This document shows positions 1-5,455 of a DNA stretch of 5,663 nt, in pieces. The stretch spans positions 1 to 5,663 of the forward strand of contig CAIYXD010000350.1 of assembly GCA_903930085.1 (NCBI GenBank), in the 5' to 3' direction. Source of the stretch: an uncultured Flavobacteriia bacterium. Its GTDB lineage: Bacteria > Bacteroidota > Bacteroidia > Flavobacteriales_D > Crocinitomicaceae. The notes beneath the pieces are model-generated. The model saw only the letters and a program-made list of their open reading frames with translations, was not told the DNA's origin and did no database searches. How positions within the stretch are numbered: position 1 is the stretch's first letter; each line of letters begins with the position of its first letter. The position numbers and the translations under genes were made by a program.

Positions 1-951
1 ATGCGAATTCAATTATTACTTGCGACTCTCCTCGCTCCAATTTCTTTATTTTCACAGCCGGAAAAATCATGGGATCATGAAAAAATTGAGGTGTACGAAA
101 ATCAGTCACTAAGTACTTTAATGCATGCGGAAACAATCTTTCAAGATAGATGGGATTTACTTCCGCAACCGCAATTTTGGAAACAGATTATGCAATTATC
201 GCCTGACACATGTTTAATAAATTGTGCCTCCAATCGCGTCGTGTTAAAAAAAATGGCAATCAAAGAATGGTCGAAACAAACGGAGCTTCAAAAAGACGTG
301 TTCAAGGATAGTATCAAGAAAATGTATAGTTTAGATCCAAGCGAGCAGATTTTTGTTACAACCGGCAAGAATGATTTTTACAAATTCAAAGAAGTTTATC
401 CGAGCCTCTCAAAAGGAGTGGAAGCATTTGAACAGTATGGAATTGATCCTTGGTATGCGCAGGCAATTTTATTAATTGAAAGTCCAGGTCAATTAAAAAA
501 ATCTGTCGCTGGAGCTTATGGCGCTTTCCAATTAATGCCAGGTGTAGCAAGAGCAGCAGGATTAACTGTAAATAGTTCTGTGGATGAACGTAAAAACTTC
601 GAAAGATCTGCATATGGCGCAGCACGATTACTAAGTCGCGTTTGCATTCCAGAAGCGAAAAAAATATTACGGGCCCATAATTTATCCTTCGACGAGTCAG
701 ACCTTTGGTTTAGATTATTTGTTCTACACGTATACCACGCTGGAGCGATGAACGTAAGTGCTGTGATTCGGAAAATAAATCCAACTACTGGAAACCAAGA
801 ATTAATTACAAAAATGTGGGTTACTAGCGCCGCCGATTTTGGAAACAATTCTCAAAATTACACCCAATTAGCTTTAGCATCCCAGCTTATTTTACACGAT
901 CTAGTTTACGAGCACTGCGAAGAAATATTTGATTGTTCTCCGGTAAATTAA
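1..951 (+). CDS. Exported lytic transglycosylase, SLT/GH23-type domain
   Basis: Likely cleaves the MurNAc-GlcNAc bond of peptidoglycan in the periplasm. The 316-residue product starts with a signal peptide (hydrophobic residues 4-17, probable cleavage after LFS, before Gln19), which supports the ATG at base 1 as the true start even though nothing upstream is visible. Residues about 135-300 match the SLT fold: a Glu-Ser pair at 160-161 in the position of the catalytic acid, the GAYGAFQLMP block at 171-180 (the family's GAxGLMQLMP), and YHAGAMNV at 245-252, matching the usual YNAGxxxV. Residues 20-130 are an N-terminal region I do not recognise; it contains a Cys71/Cys75 pair, and further cysteines lie at 215, 306 and 312. 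No LysM or other cell-wall-binding repeat is visible. It stands alone on the plus strand and converges on the DUF4836-like gene. The family call is firm; the exact subfamily and substrate are not. Confidence 0.88.
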   Translation: MRIQLLLATLLAPISLFSQPEKSWDHEKIEVYENQSLSTLMHAETIFQDRWDLLPQPQFWKQIMQLSPDTCLINCASNRVVLKKMAIKEWSKQTELQKDVFKDSIKKMYSLDPSEQIFVTTGKNDFYKFKEVYPSLSKGVEAFEQYGIDPWYAQAILLIESPGQLKKSVAGAYGAFQLMPGVARAAGLTVNSSVDERKNFERSAYGAARLLSRVCIPEAKKILRAHNLSFDESDLWFRLFVLHVYHAGAMNVSAVIRKINPTTGNQELITKMWVTSAADFGNNSQNYTQLALASQLILHDLVYEHCEEIFDCSPVN

Positions 952-978
952 GTTTTAGAAATTTACAAAGCACAAAAA

Positions 979-999
979 GCCCAGGAAATTATCCCGGGC
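979..999. terminator. Hairpin terminator between convergent genes
   Basis: GCCCAGG (979-985) pairs with CCCGGGC (993-999) through a 7-base stem with one A-C mismatch and a 7-base AT loop. On the minus strand the stem is followed at once by TTTTTGTG, a good intrinsic-terminator tail for the DUF4836-like gene, whose stop lies about 34 bases upstream. On the plus strand a T-rich run comes about 12 bases after the stem, at 1010-1021, so it may also end the transglycosylase transcript. It is the only clearly GC-rich patch in an AT-rich 81-base spacer. Confidence 0.7.
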
Positions 1000-1032
1000 C
1001 CTACTATATTTTGCTTTTTTTGCTTCCGTAGA

Positions 1033-2478
1033 CTAAATAGCTATTTTGCTGATTTTTTGTGACAGGTCTCCAACCAAGAGATCCACGATTTGTTTCAACA
1101 CATTTTCTTTTCCATTTTTCACCCGAATTAGAAGTTTACTGCCATGCTCATCCATTTCAAATGTCACATATTTAATGAGGTAAATTAATTTTTGTTCATC
1201 CTCTAATTCAAATGATGTTAAATCTACCCCTTCAAAATTTACAAATGCCGTTATTCCCTTTTTTCCAAACACCTCACAACCTTTCGGAACGACGATATTT
1301 TCGCCAGGTATTGGAACGTACTTCAAAGAGCTAAATGCAGACAATCCCTTTTTATTCAGTTCCACTTTTGCCATTCCATTGGAAAGTAAGCTTTGAAAAC
1401 CTTCCGCTAACGTTCGCCCATTATTGCCCAAACCTACAAATAAGTTAAAATCAGACAATCCTTCCTGCGCATTCGGTTCACCTACCATTACACCTGCTAA
1501 TTGTCCATTGATCAATCCGGCCAAACCAGCATCTCCGCCCATTGCCAAAGCCATTTGGAATTCTCCACCCATAATTTCCGCAAAATCTTTCAGCGTATTT
1601 GGCGAATATTCATCCATAAAGGCCTGCAATTTTTTCATGTCAATATTCATAGATAAACCTAACGTTGGCTTTCCGGTGCCAAGATTGGAAATTATACTAG
1701 AAGTTGCGTCCGATTTAAAAAATAATTTAGACTGTAATATTTTTGAAAAAAGATTCTTTGTCTCCAATACTGCTGCGCCATTGTCAAAAGAAATGGTGGT
1801 TTGAATATATGAATCTGCGACCATATCCTTTAGTTTTTTTTGTTTCTCCTCGCTCAAATCGCTTAAGTCAGTGGCAGAAGTAGTATATAAATTGGATATA
1901 TTCATACCAATTACTAAATCGCTTTGAACAGAAAGAATTTTATCCATTTTCCCTCCTGAAACATCCTGCTTAACTTTATCAAATGTTTGGGTTAACAATT
2001 TCTCCCCATCAAAATCCTCTTTTTTAGAAATCAAAACAGCCAAATTATTTCGGATGCCAAGGCTGATATCACCACTTTGAAAAAACTGAAAATCGCCTGA
2101 TGTATTTAAATCGAAGCCTTGCTGGGTTAATTTTTTAGCTAATGAATCTTCATTAACTACTTCAAGAAAAACGTAACTTGTTGTGGGTACTCCATCCTCA
2201 AGCAAAGGTCCTTCCAACGCAAAATACGCTGGTGTTTTCCTATTTAAAATGCCCTGATAAGCCTTCAATTCTGCATCTAAAATGACCCCTAATTTTGGAA
2301 TAGATTTATAATCCGATTTGTTCAACATCGTATTCAAATCCGCCTTACCGAATGCAATAATTGATTCGTTTTCTGCTAAAAAAGCAGATACATACTCTTT
2401 TAAGGGACGGTTATCTTGATTTCCGCCACAAGAGAATAAAAGCGCAATTAAAACTAAAGATCCTAGTATCTTTTTCAT
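1033..2478 (-). CDS. DUF4836-like lipoprotein
   Basis: A 481-residue predicted lipoprotein whose biochemical function is unknown. I place the start at 2478 because MKKILGSLVLIALLFSC is a textbook lipoprotein signal with the lipidated Cys at residue 17. The open frame extends 19 codons further upstream, but that extension would bury the signal peptide. The mature part resembles the Bacteroidota DUF4836 family: an early 'ESIIAFGKADLNTML'-type segment (residues about 38-52), alternating beta-strand and helix over the full length, a Lys/Glu-rich helix near 210-220, and Gly-rich segments around 315-330 (GGDAGLAG). Length is close to what I know of the family (about 500). The residues after Cys17 (GGNQDN) do not clearly match a surface-export signal, so inner- versus outer-leaflet placement is open. 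It is a single-gene unit ending at a hairpin 34 bases downstream. The family assignment is from recalled resemblance, not a search. Confidence 0.8.
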   Translation of the reverse strand: MKKILGSLVLIALLFSCGGNQDNRPLKEYVSAFLAENESIIAFGKADLNTMLNKSDYKSIPKLGVILDAELKAYQGILNRKTPAYFALEGPLLEDGVPTTSYVFLEVVNEDSLAKKLTQQGFDLNTSGDFQFFQSGDISLGIRNNLAVLISKKEDFDGEKLLTQTFDKVKQDVSGGKMDKILSVQSDLVIGMNISNLYTTSATDLSDLSEEKQKKLKDMVADSYIQTTISFDNGAAVLETKNLFSKILQSKLFFKSDATSSIISNLGTGKPTLGLSMNIDMKKLQAFMDEYSPNTLKDFAEIMGGEFQMALAMGGDAGLAGLINGQLAGVMVGEPNAQEGLSDFNLFVGLGNNGRTLAEGFQSLLSNGMAKVELNKKGLSAFSSLKYVPIPGENIVVPKGCEVFGKKGITAFVNFEGVDLTSFELEDEQKLIYLIKYVTFEMDEHGSKLLIRVKNGKENVLKQIVDLLVGDLSQKISKIAI

Positions 2479-2563
2479 ATCCAATAAGTTAAATTTATTT
2501 GTACTAATAAAATAGTAAACACCACTAATGATCAAAATTTCATAAAATAAAAATCATTCATAT
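2479..2563. other. Divergent intergenic region
   Basis: This 85-base, very AT-rich spacer separates two divergent genes and must hold both promoters. Besides the minus-strand candidate at 2537-2507, a plus-strand TTTATTTG (2494-2501) is one base from TAnnTTTG but has no convincing TTTG box upstream of it. No Shine-Dalgarno sequence is visible on either side, as expected for this phylum. I see no operator palindrome or RNA structure of note. Confidence 0.4.
2507..2537 (-). promoter_or_regulatory. Possible Bacteroidota-type promoter for the DUF4836-like gene
   Basis: On the minus strand TTTTG (2537-2533) is followed after 18 bases by TATTTTAT (2514-2507), a partial match to the Bacteroidota -33 TTTG / -7 TAnnTTTG pattern. 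It would leave a leader of roughly 25 bases before the ATG at 2478. The -7 box departs from consensus in its last two bases, and AT-rich sequence gives such matches by chance, so this is only a candidate. Confidence 0.3.
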
Positions 2564-3178
2564 ATGGTAATAAATATGGCAATAAATATGCCAAGTTCAC
2601 TACATTTGATAATGCATTTAATGGAACCCTTTTATTCTTGGAGAAATTATTATATCGCTTCAGAAGACCCATCTTCGCCATTCTACGGCAGGGAATATAG
2701 TGAGTTTGAATTCAATAATACAGTCTATAATTTTTACCTTCATCCCCAATGGGATACAATCGATTCGTCTACGCTTTTCATAAAAATCCTATTTGTAGAG
2801 TATGACGAGCAGTATGCGATTATTGAAATGATTGGTGAATGGAATGACGCCATTGAAAACGACATCATGATTTTTAAACGGAATATCATTGAGCCAATGA
2901 TGGAAGAAGGAATAAATAAATTTATCTTAATTGGTGAAAATGTGCTTAATTTCCATTATTCAGATGATTGTTATTATGAAGAATGGTTTGAGGAAGTAGA
3001 AGAAGGATGGATTGCACTTGTTAATTTTCAGGAACACGTAATTCGCGAATTTGAACGTATTCACGTTGATCAATACTTTGTGATGGGTGGTGAATTAGAG
3101 GAAATTGAATGGAGAACATATCAACCGCATCATTTTTTCAAACGGGTTTGTGATTTAGTAATGAATCGGATTGGCTAA
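2564..3178 (+). CDS. Acidic conserved-type protein of unknown function
   Basis: Function not recognised. The 204-residue frame has three closely spaced in-frame ATGs (2564, 2576, 2588), giving 204, 200 or 196 residues. I suspect 2588, because the first eight residues (INMAINM-type) come from a 12-base duplication and look unlike the rest. There is no signal peptide or membrane helix, so the product is probably cytoplasmic. It is strongly acidic and aromatic, with DDCYYEEWFEEVEEGW at about 133-148. The middle reads as strand (LFIKILFVEY), strand (QYAIIEMIGEW), helix, strand (KFILIGENVLNF), an alternating alpha/beta pattern loosely like STAS-type regulatory domains; that fold is speculation. 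The HLIMHLMEPFYSWRNYYIASEDP start and the FYGREYSEFE motif look like a conserved Bacteroidota hypothetical family from memory. It is a monocistronic gene ending at a strong hairpin. Codon use and composition do not differ visibly from its neighbours. Confidence 0.82.
   Translation: MVINMAINMPSSLHLIMHLMEPFYSWRNYYIASEDPSSPFYGREYSEFEFNNTVYNFYLHPQWDTIDSSTLFIKILFVEYDEQYAIIEMIGEWNDAIENDIMIFKRNIIEPMMEEGINKFILIGENVLNFHYSDDCYYEEWFEEVEEGWIALVNFQEHVIREFERIHVDQYFVMGGELEEIEWRTYQPHHFFKRVCDLVMNRIG
2569..2593 (+). repeat. Tandem 12-base repeat carrying alternative start codons
   Basis: AATAAATATG occurs at 2569-2578 and again at 2581-2590, a 12-base period in frame with the downstream gene, so each copy supplies an ATG. 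TGGC (2577-2580) and GCCA (2590-2593) could also pair across the 9-base AT stretch, forming a weak hairpin over the last start codon. The duplication is plain in the sequence; any effect on translation is inference. Confidence 0.6.
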
Positions 3179-3180
3179 AG

Positions 3181-3216
3181 AACTGGTAATCCGTATTTTA
3201 TTACGAATCACCAGTT
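3181..3216. terminator. Long bidirectional hairpin terminator
   Basis: AACTGGTAATCCGTA (3181-3195) pairs with TACGAATCACCAGTT (3202-3216): a 15-base stem with two A-C type mismatches and a 6-base loop (TTTTAT). It begins two bases after the stop of the plus-strand unknown gene and lies 14 bases beyond the stop of the minus-strand T9SS cargo gene, so it can serve both converging units. On the plus strand the stem runs into TTGTATAT. Confidence 0.8.
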
Positions 3217-3230
3217 TTGTATATCAAATA

Positions 3231-4109
3231 TTATTTCTGTACGCTAATTTTAGCAGACATTGCTCTATTATTCAAAAATAGATTAACAACGTACATCCCA
3301 TTCTTAAGATCTACAGGCAACATTATTGACTGTTTGTTTTCTCCAATTTGAGCAGCACCAAGATCATAGGTAAAAACCGAACGCCCATTCATATCCACCA
3401 AATTGAAGAATAAATCTCCCGCACTTAAATTGTTAAAATTAAAAATGACGCTATTATTATCTGGAGCATAACCCGCAATAAAGTTATTCCCTTGCTTTTC
3501 CACTTCTGAAATTCCGGAAGAAGCAGAAACTCCAATTACGTGCTGAGACAGATAAATAATATCTCCAGAATCGTTATTGTTACTGTTTGTTTTATTAGTG
3601 GCAACGTAAAAAGTAATATCTCCAACATTTGTCGCTGGAGCGGTCCAAGACCAAAGCCAAGAGGTTACAGCGGAAGTATTACTAGTGGATTTATGGTTTG
3701 CATATTTTCGTGTTGTTCCGCTAATTGCAGTATTGGCGCTTGCCACAAAGGTTCCTGCCATTGTATTTGTGCCATCCAAAGCTGTCGCTTGAAAACCTTT
3801 TTTTGCTGGATTTGAAGCCATTGTTAACGTAGCAGAATAAGTTGACCCTGGTAAATACGTTGTAACCGGAGTAAAATTATTAATCAACACTAAAGTATTT
3901 TCAGTTGCGCCGCTTTGAGCAGAACCAGAATGACAACCTGTACAATTTTGTTCTCCAGTCGCTCCGGTTCTTCCAATTGGCGAACCAGAAGCATTTAAAT
4001 GTCCATTTTTTGAAAAATATTTTTCAATTTTAAAATTTCCAGATTTCTGAAAAGATAAAAAACCAGCAAAAATAACCGCCGAAATTGGTAAAATGTAGTG
4101 TTTTTTCAT
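3231..4109 (-). CDS. T9SS-exported mono-haem protein, choice-of-anchor V-like domain
   Basis: A 292-residue secreted protein, last gene of the operon. Residues 1-20 form a signal peptide (MKKH, then a hydrophobic stretch to FLSFQ). Residues about 37-195 resemble the choice-of-anchor V (Reeler-like) domain: SGSPIGRTGATGEQN leads into a single CTGCH haem-binding motif (Cys56, Cys59, His60), then beta-rich sequence with KYANHKSTS (His139) and WLWSWTAP (151-158). Residues about 205-292 are a T9SS type A sorting domain, with NGRSVFTYDL (241-250), NGMYVVNLFLNN (270-281) and a C-terminal KISVQK. It is therefore expected to cross the outer membrane and be attached to or released from the surface. The start ATG lies 13 bases after the stop of the cytochrome gene upstream, with no Shine-Dalgarno sequence. 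Domain names are from recalled motif resemblance. Haem attachment is inferred from CxxCH, and no distal axial ligand can be assigned, though His139 is a candidate. Confidence 0.85.
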   Translation of the reverse strand: MKKHYILPISAVIFAGFLSFQKSGNFKIEKYFSKNGHLNASGSPIGRTGATGEQNCTGCHSGSAQSGATENTLVLINNFTPVTTYLPGSTYSATLTMASNPAKKGFQATALDGTNTMAGTFVASANTAISGTTRKYANHKSTSNTSAVTSWLWSWTAPATNVGDITFYVATNKTNSNNNDSGDIIYLSQHVIGVSASSGISEVEKQGNNFIAGYAPDNNSVIFNFNNLSAGDLFFNLVDMNGRSVFTYDLGAAQIGENKQSIMLPVDLKNGMYVVNLFLNNRAMSAKISVQK

Positions 4110-4122
4110 AGTATATAGATTT

Positions 4123-4473
4123 TTAATTATTTGCTTTTCCTTGGTTAATCCAGCAATAAAACTGCTGAATTAAAGTATCATTCAATGCCGGACCATTTAA
4201 AGGCATCAATTGAGGTGATCCATTCATAGTAGAAAGTATACCAGATGCATTGGCAGAAATCTCTGCATGATTAGTCAATGTAGGGAAAGATCCACCTACA
4301 GCATGACAGCTGATACAATTATTTTGTATCATTGGCTCAATTTGTGTAGAAAATAAAATTGTATCTGTGCATGTAACAGTATTCGATATTGGAACTTTTT
4401 CTTTTGTGCAAGAAGAAATTACTACAAAAAAGATTGAAGTAATTCCGGAAAATATAAATCTTTGTATTTTCAT
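4123..4473 (-). CDS. Mono-haem c-type cytochrome lipoprotein
   Basis: A 116-residue predicted electron carrier anchored by lipid in the envelope. The start at 4473 gives MKIQRFIFSGITSIFFVVISSC, a lipoprotein signal with lipidated Cys22. The frame is open for another 59 codons upstream, but that would overlap the preceding gene by over 170 bases and place the signal peptide internally. The mature domain has the small cytochrome c pattern: FSTQIEPMIQNNC, then CISCH (Cys53, Cys56, His57), a QLMPLNG segment whose Met90 is the likely distal haem ligand, and a terminal helix FYCWINQGKANN (105-116) in the usual W-I-x-x-G form. Cys35 and Cys107 are two further cysteines that could form a disulfide joining the two ends. 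The start is only 4 bases after the stop of the membrane-protein gene, so translation is probably coupled. The family call is strong; the redox partner is unknown. Confidence 0.88.
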   Translation of the reverse strand: MKIQRFIFSGITSIFFVVISSCTKEKVPISNTVTCTDTILFSTQIEPMIQNNCISCHAVGGSFPTLTNHAEISANASGILSTMNGSPQLMPLNGPALNDTLIQQFYCWINQGKANN

Positions 4474-4477
4474 AATT

Positions 4478-4894
4478 CTATTTGATAAAAAGAGGTTTAA
4501 AGGTAAACCAGGATAAACCAGAAAAAAAGGAGATTGGTGCAAGAATGAAATAATAAAAATCTTTATAAAGTTCCGCATTTTCATTTTTAAAGACGAGTTG
4601 ATTATCCACTTTAAACATAAACAATAATGCGATTGCAATTGAAGCGCCACTTAAAATTATACCAACAAGAAATGAGGCAATATTCTCTTTCTTCAATAAT
4701 TTAATCAGTGTGAAATATAAAAAACATGTTGTCATTCCTATTAGTACATTTAAGCTAAGTAGGTATCCCAATGTGGCCTTTTCCGTGAAATCTGCTTCTA
4801 AAGGGGAATATTTGAATACAAAAATGTAGGCAACACTAACAAGTGTTCCAAATATACTTGATGATAAACCTGCTAAAAAAATATTTTTAAACAT
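4478..4894 (-). CDS. Small four-helix integral membrane protein
   Basis: A 138-residue hydrophobic protein of unrecognised family. Four membrane helices can be seen at about residues 5-27, 42-65, 72-94 and 113-131, joined by short polar loops (KYSPLEADFTEKA after helix 1, KLLKKE after helix 2, KVDNQLVFKNENAELYKD after helix 3). By the positive-inside rule the helix 2-3 loop (KLLKKE) is probably cytoplasmic, putting both termini there too. No haem-ligating histidines are present: the sequence contains no His at all, so it is unlikely to be a cytochrome b or quinol-oxidising subunit. Its stop and start are each 4 bases from the neighbouring genes, fixing it in the operon between the YceI-like gene and the cytochrome gene. 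It could be an assembly, anchoring or transport factor for the module. Coding status is supported by the tight packing and consistent membrane topology. Confidence 0.78.
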   Translation of the reverse strand: MFKNIFLAGLSSSIFGTLVSVAYIFVFKYSPLEADFTEKATLGYLLSLNVLIGMTTCFLYFTLIKLLKKENIASFLVGIILSGASIAIALLFMFKVDNQLVFKNENAELYKDFYYFILAPISFFSGLSWFTFKPLFIK

Positions 4895-4898
4895 AATT

Positions 4899-5435
4899 TT
4901 ACTTTTTGGAAACTGGAATTGAATAATTAATATTCATGTTATTTGGAACCGCATCACTGGTTTTACCAACTTTAAAATCCATCCTATTGACTATAAAACT
5001 GCCAGAAAAAGTTAAATCCGAACCTGATTTTGAAACTTTCAAAGGAACTGTTTTATCTTTGGTAACTCCTTTAATTGTTAATTTCCCAATTACATTGAAC
5101 CCCTCTCCTGACTTCTCAATTTTACTTGAAACATATTTAATTTGAGCATATTTTGAAGCATCAAACCATTCTGCTGTTTGTGCTTTTTTATTCATCATAC
5201 CATTACCTGTACTAATGGAAGAAACTTCAAATGACAAGTCAAATTTTGAATTCTCTAAATCGGATTCATCAAATTTAATTGAACCTTTCATGGTTTTAAA
5301 AACACCTGTAGGATCTTTACTCTTAAATTGAATTACATGACCTTCCTTTAAAGTGTAATCTGTAGAGTTAACAACTACCCAAGCTGAACTCAAAAAGATT
5401 AAACTTGCTGCTAAGGGATAGAATATATTTTTCAT
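4899..5435 (-). CDS. YceI-family periplasmic protein
   Basis: A 178-residue exported protein of the YceI family, lipocalin-like beta-barrels that in characterised members bind long polyisoprenoid or related lipids. Signal peptide: MKN then a hydrophobic stretch through residues 5-22. The mature part shows family landmarks in order: IQFKSKDPTGVFKTMKGSI (35-53), KFDESDLENSKFDL, VSSISTGNGMMN (71-82), AEWFDASKYAQIKYVSS (88-104), GKLTIKGVTKD (117-127), FSGSFIVNRMDFKVG (143-157). Length is typical for a single-domain member. The start at 5435 is preceded by an A-rich stretch with AAGAG rather than a clear Shine-Dalgarno, 20 bases after the stop of the DUF5777-like gene. The gene is second in the visible operon. 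Which ligand it carries here cannot be told from sequence; a quinone or other isoprenoid would suit the cytochrome context, but that is inference. Confidence 0.93.
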   Translation of the reverse strand: MKNIFYPLAASLIFLSSAWVVVNSTDYTLKEGHVIQFKSKDPTGVFKTMKGSIKFDESDLENSKFDLSFEVSSISTGNGMMNKKAQTAEWFDASKYAQIKYVSSKIEKSGEGFNVIGKLTIKGVTKDKTVPLKVSKSGSDLTFSGSFIVNRMDFKVGKTSDAVPNNMNINYSIPVSKK

Positions 5436-5455
5436 ATTTTCTCTTTATTTAATTA

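Noticed and set aside
386..848. Two overlapping minus-strand open frames inside the transglycosylase gene
   Set aside because: They overlap each other and the SLT catalytic core on the opposite strand, and their translations show no recognisable motif.
1424..1804. 126-codon open frame on the plus strand inside the DUF4836-like gene
   Set aside because: It lies wholly antisense to a well-supported lipoprotein gene; its translation is low-complexity (Pro, Ala, Asn and Ser rich) with no domain, signal or start context.
2479..2535. Upstream start at 2535 for the DUF4836-like gene
   Set aside because: The 19 extra residues precede a complete lipoprotein signal peptide that begins with MKK at 2478, and the extension would consume the promoter region.
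3540..3815. 91-codon plus-strand frame rich in Cys and Ser
   Set aside because: It is antisense to the domain region of the T9SS cargo gene; the cysteines come from reverse-reading Ala and Thr codons and form no coherent motif.
4474..4650. Longer N-terminus for the cytochrome lipoprotein gene (start at 4650)
   Set aside because: It would add 59 residues before a clean lipoprotein signal peptide and overlap most of the 3' half of the membrane-protein gene in another frame.
4936..5145. 69-codon plus-strand frame
   Set aside because: It is antisense to the YceI-family gene, whose family motifs run through the whole stretch.
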